A DNA stretch of 64,000 nt, from NCBI RefSeq assembly GCF_019753765.1, contig NZ_JAIJZW010000014.1:1-64000 (forward strand), read 5' to 3'. The notes beneath the pieces are model-generated. The model did not search any database, had not been told where the DNA came from, and saw only the letters and a program-made list of their open reading frames with translations. The position numbers were made by a program, and so were the translations under genes. Positions 56,301 through 63,940 of this stretch are shown here, in pieces. How positions within the stretch are numbered: position 1 is the stretch's first letter; each line of letters starts with the position of its first letter. The stretch is from Microbacterium marinilacus (GTDB taxonomy: Bacteria > Actinomycetota > Actinomycetes > Actinomycetales > Microbacteriaceae).

Positions 56301-57947
56301 GAGCGCTACGCGGCGATCGAGGACGCCGGGCGTCTGCGCGACGCGCTGGGAGTCGCCCTGCCGGTGGGCGTGCCCGTCGCGTTCCTCGACCCGCTGCCCG
56401 ATCCGCTCGGCGACGTGGTGTCGCGCTACGCCCGCACGCACGGCCCGTTCACCACGGCCGCCGTGGCCGAGCGGCTGGGCGTCGGCCCCGCCGTGGCCCG
56501 GCACGCGCTGCAGCGGCTGGAGGGCCAGGGGCGCCTCGTCAGCGGCTTCTTCCTCGCCGAGGCGGGCGTCGCCGACGAGCCGGAGTGGTGCGACGCCGAG
56601 GCGCTGCGGCGCATCCGGATGCGCTCGCTCGCGGCGCTGCGCGGCAGCGTGGAGCCGGTCTCCGCCGAGGCGTACGCCCGCTTCCTGCCGGACTGGCAGC
56701 ACGTCGCCCGACCTCTCGAGGGGGTGGACGGCGTGCTCGCGGCGATCGACCAGCTGGCCGGCGTCCCCATCCCGGCCAGCGCATGGGAGTCGCTCGTGCT
56801 GCCGTCGCGCGTGCACGACTACGCCCCCGCCATGCTCGACGAGCTGACGGCGACCGGCGAGGTCGTGTGGTCGGGTCATGGGTCTCTTCCGGGCCGGGAC
56901 GGCTGGGTCGCCCTGCACGTCGCCGACACCGCGCCCCTGACGATCGCGCCGTCCGAGATCGAGATCGCGCCGGACTCCCTCGAGGCCCGGCTGGTGTCGG
57001 CGCTCGCGGGCGGCGGGGCGTACTTCGCATCGCAGCTGCGCGACCTCGCCGTCGCCGAGAACGAGGCGTCCACGGTCGAGGCGCTGTGGAACCTGGTGTG
57101 GGCCGGTCGGGTCACGAACGACACCTTCGCCCCCGTCCGCACGCTCCTCGGGGCGGGCTCGCAGGCCCACCGCGCCGCGCGCCGCACGCCCCGCGCGCGC
57201 ATGTACCGGGGCTCGTCGCTCTCGCGGCCGAGCTTCGACGGGGGCCGGCCGGCGGCGCGTGCGCAGCCGTCGGGCGGACGGTGGTCGCTGCTGCGCGACC
57301 CCGAGCCCGACGCGGCCGTGCGCTACGCCGCCACCGCCTCGCTCCTGCTCGACCGACACGGCGTCGTCACGAGGGGCGCCGTGCAGAACGAGGGCGTGCC
57401 GGGCGGCTTCGCGCAGGCGTATCGCGTGCTCGGCGGGCTCGAGCAGGCCGGGCACTGCCGCCGCGGCTACCTGATCGAGAAGCTCGGCGCGGCGCAGTTC
57501 GCGACGTCCCCCACCATCGACCGGCTGCGTCAGTTCTCGGGCCTGCCCGATCCGGCCCCGCTGAAGGCGGTGACCCTGGCGGCGACCGACCCGGCCAACC
57601 CGTACGGCGCGGCCCTGCCGTGGCCCGCCCTCGACGCCGTCCGCCACCGCCCGGGCCGCAAGGCCGGCGGCATCGTGGTGCTCGTCGACGGAGCGCTCGT
57701 GCTCTACCTCGAGCGGGGCGGGCGCACCGCGCTGGCCTTCTCCGACGACGAGGCCGCGCTCGCGGCGGCCACCGCCGACCTGGCGCGCACCGCGCGTGCG
57801 CGCCGGCTCGAGACCCTGACGGTCGAGCAGGTCAACGGCGAGTTCGTCTACGGCCATGCGCTCGGCAGGGCGCTGCGCGAGGCGGGCTTCGTCGAGTCGA
57901 CCAAGGGCGTCACGCTGCGGAAGCTCACGGCGGGCGCCGCCCGATGA
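53346..57947 (+). CDS. lhr: Large Lhr-type ATP-dependent helicase
   Basis: The 1533-residue protein has the full Lhr size. The superfamily 2 core shows Walker A APTGSGKT (43-50), TTPESLYLMLTS, motif II DEVH (164-167), LSAT (198-201), SSLELGIDMG, and QRIGRAGH. Next come the winged-helix and beta domains of the Lhr core and a long C-terminal domain seen only in the large bacterial form. Lhr unwinds RNA-DNA and DNA duplexes 3' to 5' and in mycobacteria is induced by DNA damage. ATG at 53346 has a leaderless-type -10. A DNA glycosylase gene follows and seems coupled to it, consistent with a repair role. Confidence 0.96.
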   Translation: MDVLDRFAPATREWFRGAFRAPTEAQKGAWEAISQGRHALVVAPTGSGKTLSAFLWALDRAFREERRSERTRILYVSPLKALGVDVERNLRSPLVGISQAARRLGEAAPEVTVGVRSGDTPSTDRQRMVRHPPDILITTPESLYLMLTSQARETLREVHTVIVDEVHAVAATKRGAHLAVSLERLDEMLERPAQRIGLSATVRPIDEVARFLGGSAPVDIVAPRASKAFDLKVTVPIADMQNPEPMVKGGGAETRPAAGADGDDDWVGGEPTEVTGSIWPHVEEAIVDRILQQRSTIVFANSRRLAERLTGRLNEIYSERLGMDLPEQAVPAAMMAQAGQTAGADPVLAKAHHGSVSKEQRAIVEEELKSGVLRCVVATSSLELGIDMGAVDLVIQVEAPPSAASGLQRIGRAGHQVGETSRAALFPKHRSDVLHTAIVTERMLAGQIESLSVPQNPLDILAQQTVAATALGAVEVERWFEIVRRSAPFRTLPRSAFEATLDLLAGRYPSDEFAELRPRVVWDRDAGTVEGRPGAQRLAVTSGGTIPDRGLFGVFIAGESRNARVGELDEEMVYESRVNDVFTLGTTSWRIVEITHDRVNVLPAFGQPGKVPFWHGDGLGRPAELGEALGAFARELTSADAATAESRLVEAGLDDYARANLLGYLAEQKEATGTLPTDRALTVERGRDEVGDWRIILHSPYGMHVHGPWALAVNARIRERLGVEGSAVASDDGIIARIPDAESEPPGAELFVFDPDELERIVTDEVGGSALFASRFRECAARALLMPRQNPGKRSPLWQQRQRSAQLLEVARRHPTFPIILETLREVLQDVYDLPALLRIARSIGDRRIRLIETEPSQPSPYARDLLFGYVGAFMYEGDSPLAERRAAALSVDPALLSELLGKVEMRELLDPDVIAQFEAEAQRLAPDRRARGVEGVADLLRVLGPLTADEVAARLEPAEGGEPGAHLEALVEARRAIRVSMAGAERYAAIEDAGRLRDALGVALPVGVPVAFLDPLPDPLGDVVSRYARTHGPFTTAAVAERLGVGPAVARHALQRLEGQGRLVSGFFLAEAGVADEPEWCDAEALRRIRMRSLAALRGSVEPVSAEAYARFLPDWQHVARPLEGVDGVLAAIDQLAGVPIPASAWESLVLPSRVHDYAPAMLDELTATGEVVWSGHGSLPGRDGWVALHVADTAPLTIAPSEIEIAPDSLEARLVSALAGGGAYFASQLRDLAVAENEASTVEALWNLVWAGRVTNDTFAPVRTLLGAGSQAHRAARRTPRARMYRGSSLSRPSFDGGRPAARAQPSGGRWSLLRDPEPDAAVRYAATASLLLDRHGVVTRGAVQNEGVPGGFAQAYRVLGGLEQAGHCRRGYLIEKLGAAQFATSPTIDRLRQFSGLPDPAPLKAVTLAATDPANPYGAALPWPALDAVRHRPGRKAGGIVVLVDGALVLYLERGGRTALAFSDDEAALAAATADLARTARARRLETLTVEQVNGEFVYGHALGRALREAGFVESTKGVTLRKLTAGAAR

Positions 57948-57991
57948 AGGCCGGCACGGCCCCGGCCGACGGCGGGGACGCCCATGCCTGA
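57944..57991 (+). CDS. 15-codon mini-ORF bridging lhr and the glycosylase gene
   Basis: ATG at 57944 overlaps the lhr stop as ATGA. The frame reads MKAGTAPADGGDAHA and stops at 57991, eight bases inside the glycosylase gene that starts at 57984. Such a bridge can carry ribosomes from one stop to the next start. AAGG follows rather than precedes the ATG, and the peptide itself is probably of no importance. Confidence 0.35.
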   Translation: MKAGTAPADGGDAHA

Positions 57992-58775
57992 GGGGGACAC
58001 GGTCCACCGCGCCGCCCGCCGCCTGCACGCGGCGCTCGCGGGGCGCGAGGTGACGCGGTTCGAGATCCGCGTGCCCGGCTCGGCCACCGCCGACGTGCGC
58101 GGCGAGCTTGTGCACGAGGTGGCCGCGTACGGCAAGCATCTGCTCCACCGCATCGGCGACAGCACCCTGCACTCGCACCTCCGGATGGACGGCGAGTGGC
58201 ACACGTACCGGCCCGGTCAGCGCTGGCGGAAGCCCGCGTTCAAGGCCCGCGCGATCGTGGGCGCGACCGGCGCTCCCGAGCCCGGCTGGGAGACGGTCGG
58301 GTTCGACCTGGCGATGGTCGAGGTCCTCCCCACCCGCGACGAGGACCGCGTGGTGGGCCATCTGGGGCCCGACCCCCTGTCGGACGGCTGGGATCCCGTG
58401 GAGGCGGCGCGGCGGGTCTCCGCCGACACCCGCGCGATCCACGTCGCCCTGCAGGACCAGCGCAGCGTCGCCGGCTTCGGGAACGAGTACGCGAGCGAGC
58501 TGCTGTTCCTGCGGGGCGTGCACCCCGAGCGCCCGGCGACCGAGGTGGACGTGCCCGCGCTGCTCGACCTCGGCGCGCGCACCATCCGCCGCAACGTCGA
58601 CCTGCCGGTGCGGGTGTTCACGGGCGACAGCCGCCGCGGGTTCGAGCGCTGGGTGTACGGCCGCGAGCACCGGCAGTGCCGCCGGTGCGGCACGCCGGTG
58701 CGCCGCGGCGCCCTGGGGGCCGATCCGACGCGGGAACGGGTCGTGTACTGGTGCCCCCGGTGTCAGCCGGCCTGA
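57984..58775 (+). CDS. Fpg/Nei-family DNA glycosylase (Nei2-like)
   Basis: The 263-residue enzyme should excise oxidised bases and cut the strand by beta/delta elimination. After removal of Met the catalytic Pro1-Glu2 begins PEGDTVHRAAR, the Nei rather than MutM opening. YGKHLLHRI holds the conserved Lys, and DQRSVAGFGNEYASELLFL is the helix-two-turn-helix. A C-terminal zinc finger has CRRCGTPV and CPRC. The actinobacterial Nei2 type fits the PEGDTVHRAA start. The gene lies 36 bases after lhr and is probably co-expressed with it. Confidence 0.93.
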   Translation: MPEGDTVHRAARRLHAALAGREVTRFEIRVPGSATADVRGELVHEVAAYGKHLLHRIGDSTLHSHLRMDGEWHTYRPGQRWRKPAFKARAIVGATGAPEPGWETVGFDLAMVEVLPTRDEDRVVGHLGPDPLSDGWDPVEAARRVSADTRAIHVALQDQRSVAGFGNEYASELLFLRGVHPERPATEVDVPALLDLGARTIRRNVDLPVRVFTGDSRRGFERWVYGREHRQCRRCGTPVRRGALGADPTRERVVYWCPRCQPA

Positions 58776-58797
58776 TCGCCCGTGCTGCGTCCGGCGC

Positions 58798-59838
58798 TCA
58801 CGCGGGCACCGCTGCGCGGTCGACCAGCGGGAAGACCTCGGCGGCGATCCGCTCGAGCTCGGGCGCGAGGGGCGACGACTGGATGAGCAGCAGCGAGACG
58901 CCCGCGTCCTGATAGGCGCGGATGCGCTCGGCCACCTGCTCGGCGGTGCCGACGAGGTCGGGGCGCAGGCCTCGTGTGCCGACCGAGTACTCGCGCGCCG
59001 ACACCTCGACGTTCAGGGCCGAGTTGGCCGTGAACTCCTGGAACGAGGCGTAGCCGGGCGACGACGGGTCCACCGTGGTGATCCGCTCGAGCTCGCGCCG
59101 GGCCTCGGCCTCCGTGTCCCGGACGATCACGTACGCCGCCATCGCGAACTCACGCATCGGGGCGCCGGCCAGCCGCAGGCGTCGCTCGTTCAGGTCGGCG
59201 ACCTTCTCGCGCACCTCTTCCAGCGTGCCGCCGTGCATCGCGTAGGCGTCGGCGAAGCCCGCGATCGCCTCGCGGCCGGACTCGCTCTCTCCGCCCGCGA
59301 ACACGACGGGCGGAGACGACGGCTTGGGCTCGACGATCGTGCCGTCGGCGCGGAAGAAGCGCCCGTCGTAGTCGAAGGGCGACTCGCGCAGCGAGCCGAG
59401 GATCACCTCGACGAACTCGCGTGCCTGGTCGTAGCGCTCGTCGTGGGCGGGGAAGCGGCCGCCGAACTGCTTGGCCTCCTCGGCCCACCACGCGGCGACG
59501 ACGTTCAGGGCGATCCTGCCGGGCGCGATGTCGCTGAGCGTCGAGATGGTCTTGGCGGCGACGGCGGGCAGGTGGAAGCCCGGCCGGATCGCCGTCATCA
59601 CGCGCAGCCGCTCGGTCACGGCGAGCACGGCCGCCGTGAGCGACCAGGCCTCGAGGCTGGGTGCCTCGACGCCCTTGCGGTCGTTCAGGTAGAGCTCCGG
59701 GATCAGCATGGTGCCGTAGCCGAGCCGGTCGGCGGTCTGGGCGACCTCCCGGATGGTCGCCCACGTGGCGGGCATCCCCTCGTCCTCGACGTTTCTCAGG
59801 AAGCCGCCGTACACGGGGGCCCACAGTCCGAACTGCAT
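58798..59838 (-). CDS. LLM-class flavin-dependent monooxygenase (sulfonate/sulfone type)
   Basis: The 346-residue bacterial luciferase-like enzyme begins FGLWAPVYGGFLRNVEDEGM and continues with ATWATIREVAQTADRLGYGT and LRVMTAIRPGFHLPAVAAK. NVVAAWWAEEAKQFGGRFPAHDERY is the region that in SsuD and SfnG binds reduced FMN and the sulfonate. It uses FMNH2 from a reductase not encoded here. The ATG at 59838 overlaps the preceding stop by one base, and GAGGAG lies five bases upstream. It is last in a four-gene sulfur unit and converges with the glycosylase gene. Confidence 0.9.
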   Translation of the reverse strand: MQFGLWAPVYGGFLRNVEDEGMPATWATIREVAQTADRLGYGTMLIPELYLNDRKGVEAPSLEAWSLTAAVLAVTERLRVMTAIRPGFHLPAVAAKTISTLSDIAPGRIALNVVAAWWAEEAKQFGGRFPAHDERYDQAREFVEVILGSLRESPFDYDGRFFRADGTIVEPKPSSPPVVFAGGESESGREAIAGFADAYAMHGGTLEEVREKVADLNERRLRLAGAPMREFAMAAYVIVRDTEAEARRELERITTVDPSSPGYASFQEFTANSALNVEVSAREYSVGTRGLRPDLVGTAEQVAERIRAYQDAGVSLLLIQSSPLAPELERIAAEVFPLVDRAAVPA

Positions 59839-61208
59839 CAGCTCTCCTCGAAAGGTGCGGGGGTGGTGGATGAGCGCCCGGCCGCGACGGGCTCGCGAGA
59901 GGCGAGCGCCACGCCGTCGAGCGCGCGGAGGAGGTCGTCGATCAGGTCTGCCGGGTCCTCGAGACCGATGGACAGGCGCACGGTCGCGCGCGAGAAGCCC
60001 TCCAGTGCGAGGTCGTCGTCGCGCAGGTGCGAGTGCGTGGTCGAGGCCGGGTGGATCACAAGCGACCGCGCGTCGCCGATGTTGGCGGCGAGCGTGAAGT
60101 GCTCGAGCGCGTCGACGAAGCCCGGCACCGCCTCGGGGCCGGCCGCGAGGTCGAACGAGAACACGGCGCTCGCCCCGCCGGGCAGGTACCTCGCCGCCAG
60201 CGCGGCGTGCGGGCTGCCCTGCGCCGCCGGGTGGTGCACCGCGCTCACCCCGGGATGCGCGTCGAGGGCGCGCGCGATGGCCTCGGCCGAGGCCGTCTGC
60301 CGTGCGATGCGCAGGTCGAGCGTCTCGATGCCGAGCAGGATCTGGTGGGCGTTGAACGGCGAGAGCGCGGGGCCGAGGTCGTGGGCCAGCTTGGTCTTGG
60401 CGTAGACGAGGAACGCGCTGCCCTCCCGCCCGAACCGGTCCCACAGCACGACGTCGCCGACGCGCGGATACGGCTCGGTGAACTGCGGCCACCGCCTGGC
60501 CGTGCCGCCGGCGCCGAAGTCGCCGGCACCGAAGTCGAACGTGCCGAGGTCGACGATGAGGCCGCCGAGCGATCCGCCGTGCCCGGCGAGGTACTTGGTC
60601 GCCGAGTACACCACGAGGTCGGCGCCATGCTCGACGGGACGCAGCAGCGCCGGTGTCGCGACGGTGTTGTCGACGATGAGCGGCACGCCCGCGGCGTGGG
60701 CGACATCGGCGACACCCCGCACGTCGAGCACCGTGGCGGTCGGGTTCCCGATCGTCTCGGCGAAGAAGGCGCGGGTGTTCGGACGCACGGCACCGCGCCA
60801 CGCGTCGAGGTCGCCCTGGTCGACGAGGGTGACGTCGATGCCGAAGTCGGCGAACGTGTCCGTCAGCAGGTCGAGCGTGCCGCCGTACAGCTGCCGCGCG
60901 GCCACGACGTGCTCGCCGTTCCTGGCGAGGGCGAGCAGCGCGATCACGACCGCGGCTTGGCCCGAGGCGACGGCGAGCGCGCCCACCCCGCCATCGAGCG
61001 CGGCGATGCGCTGCTCGAGCACGCTCTGCGTGGGGTTCCCGGTGCGGCTGTAGAGGTTGCCCTGCCGCCGCAGCGCGAAGATGTCCCTCGCCGCCTCCCA
61101 CGACTCGAACTCGTACGCGGCCGTCTGGTAGATCGGCACGACCGCGGGGTTCGGCTGCACGGGCGGCTGGGCGCCGGCGCGGATCTGCAGGGTCGAGAAC
61201 CCGGTCAT
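59838..61208 (-). CDS. O-acetylhomoserine sulfhydrylase-like Cys/Met-metabolism PLP enzyme
   Basis: The 456-residue enzyme is a Cys/Met-metabolism fold-type I protein. YSRTGNPTQSVLEQRIAAL, SGQAAVVIALLAL, LIVDNTVATPALLRPVEHGA and the cofactor Lys205 in YSATKYLAGHGG are all present. The GNPT/TVATP pattern favours O-acetylhomoserine aminocarboxypropyltransferase (MetY), which fixes sulfide into homocysteine. In this operon it would capture sulfur released by the two monooxygenases. ATG at 61208 has GGAGGG seven bases upstream and overlaps the hydrolase stop by four bases. Confidence 0.88.
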   Translation of the reverse strand: MTGFSTLQIRAGAQPPVQPNPAVVPIYQTAAYEFESWEAARDIFALRRQGNLYSRTGNPTQSVLEQRIAALDGGVGALAVASGQAAVVIALLALARNGEHVVAARQLYGGTLDLLTDTFADFGIDVTLVDQGDLDAWRGAVRPNTRAFFAETIGNPTATVLDVRGVADVAHAAGVPLIVDNTVATPALLRPVEHGADLVVYSATKYLAGHGGSLGGLIVDLGTFDFGAGDFGAGGTARRWPQFTEPYPRVGDVVLWDRFGREGSAFLVYAKTKLAHDLGPALSPFNAHQILLGIETLDLRIARQTASAEAIARALDAHPGVSAVHHPAAQGSPHAALAARYLPGGASAVFSFDLAAGPEAVPGFVDALEHFTLAANIGDARSLVIHPASTTHSHLRDDDLALEGFSRATVRLSIGLEDPADLIDDLLRALDGVALASREPVAAGRSSTTPAPFEES

Positions 61209-61933
61209 CGGCGCGCCCTCCGGTGCAGGATGGGCGCCGCCGTCGGGTCGGCGCGCAGCCGCTCGAGGAACGCGACGATCTCGGCCGCCACGCTGCGGTG
61301 ATGGACGTCGTTGAGGACGTCGTGCAGCCCTCCGGCGACCGTGACGAGCTCGGCGTCCCACCCGTCGAGCAGCGCTGCGGCGCGGGCGGGAGGCGCGATC
61401 CGGTCGGCCTCGCCGTGCAGGGCCAGCACCGGCAGGCCGGCGGCGCCGGACGGCCAGGTCGGCGGGATGTCGGACGCGGCGAGCGACGGGGCCCCCGCGT
61501 CGGCCACGACGCGCCCGTGGAGGGGGCACGCGCTACGTGCGGCGAGCTCGTCGTCCGGCGTCTCTCCGCCGGCGACCGCGATGCCCGCGAAGACGGCACC
61601 CGCGGGCGCCGGGTCGAGACGTCCGCCGGCGAGCGCCGCGGCAAGCAGGCCCGCCGAGGTGTCGACGCCGATGACGACCCGCATCCCTTCGGCGGCCGGC
61701 TCCCACGCGGCGACCACGTCGTCGACGTCGACCACCGGCGCGAGCGCCGTCTCGACCAGGTAGCCGTCGGAAGCCAGACGGCGTGCGAGCCGGCGGTAGT
61801 AGGACGGCGCGTCGCCGCGGCCCGGCAGCACCAGCACGGTGCCGCGCGCGCGTCCCGCCGGGGCGGTCCGCTCGTGGGTGCGCGTGGCAGCGGCGACGTC
61901 CGAGCCCGCGACGACGGTGTCGACGGCCGTCAT
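61205..61933 (-). CDS. Alpha/beta hydrolase with atypical nucleophile elbow
   Basis: The 242-residue protein has the alpha/beta hydrolase plan: VLVLPGRGDAPSYYRRLARR (oxyanion region), GVDTSAGLLAAAL where the nucleophile elbow should be, LHGEADRIAPP for the acid, and GGLHDVLNDVHH for the His. The elbow reads DTSAG rather than GXSXG, so the first Gly is replaced by Asp; activity may still be retained. It sits between an LLM oxygenase and MetY with one- and four-base overlaps, so it probably processes the oxygenase substrate or product. Confidence 0.8.
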   Translation of the reverse strand: MTAVDTVVAGSDVAAATRTHERTAPAGRARGTVLVLPGRGDAPSYYRRLARRLASDGYLVETALAPVVDVDDVVAAWEPAAEGMRVVIGVDTSAGLLAAALAGGRLDPAPAGAVFAGIAVAGGETPDDELAARSACPLHGRVVADAGAPSLAASDIPPTWPSGAAGLPVLALHGEADRIAPPARAAALLDGWDAELVTVAGGLHDVLNDVHHRSVAAEIVAFLERLRADPTAAPILHRRARR

Positions 61934-63045
61934 CAGGCGACCGCCGCGACTGACTCGCGCTGCGCGGCGCGCTCGCGCAGCAGCGGAACGAGCTCGTCGC
62001 CCCACTCCTGCACGTCGCGGAGCGGGTCGTAGCCGCGGATCAGGAACTTGCGGACGCCGAGGTCGTAGTACTTCAGCAGCGACTCGACGACCTGCTCGGC
62101 GGTGCCCACGGGTCCCGTCGAGTTGCCGGCCGCGCCGGTGAGGCGGTTGATGCCGAACCAGAGCCGTTCGTCGTGCACGTCGTTCTCGAGCGCGTGCGCG
62201 TGCAGCAGCTGTCGCCCGACCGCCTGGTTGCGCTCACCGCGGTGGATGCGCCACGAACGGTTGTCGCCGGTGCCGTTCTCGATCCGCTCCTTGGCGGCCT
62301 GGTAGTGCTCGTCCGCGCGCTGCCACGCCTCGTCCTCGGTCGCGCCGACGATGGGCCGCAGCGACACCGAGAACTCGACCTGGCGGCCGTGCGCCGCGGC
62401 GGCCGCCTGGATGCGGTCGATGCGCTCCTTGGTCGCCGCGAGGGGCTCGCCCCACAGCGCGTAGACGTCGGTGTGCTCGGCACCGGTCTCGACGGCGGCG
62501 TCCGACAGACCACCGAAGAAGATGGGGATGCCGCTGTCGGTGGCGGGCCCCACCGCACTGAACGCGTCGCGCACCCGATAGAACTCGCCGTCGAAGTCGA
62601 AGGGCGCGTCGCCCGTGAGCGTGCGGCGCAGGATCTGGATGAACTCGCCGGTGCGACGGTAGCGGGCGTCCTTCTCGACGAAGTCGCCGTCGCGGGCCTG
62701 GTCGGCGTCGCTGCCGCCCGTGATGTGGTGGATGGCGACGCGGCCGCCGCCCGTGAGGTGGTCGAGCGTGGCGAGGCGTCGCGCCACCTGGGTCGGCGCG
62801 ACGAAGCCGGGCCGGTGGGCGATCAGCACGCCGGCGCGCTCGGTGCGGTTCAGCACGTGCTGCGCGACGCCGAAGGCGTCGGGCGACGACGAGCTGTGGG
62901 CGACCAGGATGCGGTCGAAGCCCGCCCTGTCGTGCGCACGGGCGAACTCGGTCAGGTAGGGCTCGTCGATGACGGGCCCGGAGGGGGCGCCGACGCTCTC
63001 GGAGCCGTAGCTGGTCGACACCATGCCGAGGATCTCGATGGTCAT
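61933..63045 (-). CDS. LLM-class flavin-dependent monooxygenase (SsuD-like)
   Basis: The 370-residue enzyme has the luciferase-like fold with the alkanesulfonate-monooxygenase marks. VLIAHRPGFVAPTQVARRLA, HLTGGGRVAIHHITGGSDAD and RYRRTGEFIQILRRTL are present, and the later IPIFFGGLSDAAVETGAEH carries the FMN phosphate loop. It is related to but clearly different from the second LLM enzyme at 58798, suggesting two different organosulfur substrates or successive steps. First gene of the unit, 55 bases after the ABC ATPase; its ribosome site is weak. Confidence 0.92.
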   Translation of the reverse strand: MTIEILGMVSTSYGSESVGAPSGPVIDEPYLTEFARAHDRAGFDRILVAHSSSSPDAFGVAQHVLNRTERAGVLIAHRPGFVAPTQVARRLATLDHLTGGGRVAIHHITGGSDADQARDGDFVEKDARYRRTGEFIQILRRTLTGDAPFDFDGEFYRVRDAFSAVGPATDSGIPIFFGGLSDAAVETGAEHTDVYALWGEPLAATKERIDRIQAAAAAHGRQVEFSVSLRPIVGATEDEAWQRADEHYQAAKERIENGTGDNRSWRIHRGERNQAVGRQLLHAHALENDVHDERLWFGINRLTGAAGNSTGPVGTAEQVVESLLKYYDLGVRKFLIRGYDPLRDVQEWGDELVPLLRERAAQRESVAAVA

Positions 63046-63100
63046 CTTCGTTGTCCGTTCTGCGTGTGATGTGCGTGGTCGATGGGGTCGTCGGGGCCCG

Positions 63101-63940
63101 TCAGGGCACCGGCGCGAGGTCTCGCACGGCGTCGCGCAGCGCGCGCCGCTCCTCGGGGCCGGCCCCCGTGCCGTCGATCGTCGGCACGGACGCCATCAGC
63201 AGCCGCGTGTACGGATGCGTCGGCTCGGTGAGCACGCGGCGGGTGTCGCCCTGTTCGACCACCCGTCCGCGATAGAGGACGGCGACGCGATGGGCGAGGC
63301 CCGCCAGCGTGCCGAGGTCATGGGTGATGAGCAGGATCGCGAGCCCCCGCTCGGCGCTGAGCCGCTCGAGCAGCTCGAGGATGCGGACGCGGCTGGAGGC
63401 GTCCAGGGCGCTGACCGGCTCATCGCAGATCAGCAGCTTCGGCTCGGGCGCCACCGCCCGGGCGAAGGCGACGCGCTGGCGCTGGCCTCCCGACAGCTGA
63501 CCGGGGTGGCGGTCCGCGAGCTCCGGTGCCAGGCCGACGAGGTCGAGCGCCTCGGCGACCCGGGTGCGCACGGCGTCCTTGGGCTCGCGGCGGACCTCGA
63601 GTCCCTCCGCGACGGACTCGAAGACCGTCCGGTCCGGGTCGAGGCTGCGCAACGGGTCCTGGAAGACGTACTGCACCGTCCCGCTGCGCCGGAACGCGCG
63701 ACGCGCCCGCCCGCGCAGCGACGCGGTCTCGGCGCCCTCGACCTCGATCGATCCCGACTCGACGGGGTCGAGGCCGAGCACGGCGCGGGCGAGCGTGGTC
63801 TTGCCCGACCCGGTCTCCCCGATGAGCCCGACGATCTCGCCCGCCGAGACCGTCAGGTCGACGCCGTGCAGGATGCGGGTCTTCGGCAGGCGTCCGAGCG
63901 ACACGTGGATGCCGCGCACGTCCAGCAGCGGACCGGTCAC
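63101..63940 (-). CDS. Peptide/nickel-type ABC transporter ATP-binding protein (DppF-like)
   Basis: The 279-residue ATPase has Walker A GETGSGKTTLARAVLG, the Q loop VFQDPLRSLDPDRT, the signature LSGGQRQRVAFARAV, Walker B LLICDEPVSALD, and the H loop in THD. The C-terminal THPYTRLLMASVP motif is specific to the oligopeptide/dipeptide importer family. GTG at 63940 has AGGAGG four bases upstream. It overlaps the preceding gene by four bases (GTGA). With the sulfur genes behind it, an organosulfur or peptide-like compound is a likely cargo, by context only. Confidence 0.93.
   Translation of the reverse strand: MTGPLLDVRGIHVSLGRLPKTRILHGVDLTVSAGEIVGLIGETGSGKTTLARAVLGLDPVESGSIEVEGAETASLRGRARRAFRRSGTVQYVFQDPLRSLDPDRTVFESVAEGLEVRREPKDAVRTRVAEALDLVGLAPELADRHPGQLSGGQRQRVAFARAVAPEPKLLICDEPVSALDASSRVRILELLERLSAERGLAILLITHDLGTLAGLAHRVAVLYRGRVVEQGDTRRVLTEPTHPYTRLLMASVPTIDGTGAGPEERRALRDAVRDLAPVP

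Noticed and set aside
53384..58670. Very long alternative frames on both strands over lhr
   Set aside because: Shadows of the helicase gene; the helicase frame holds all superfamily 2 motifs.
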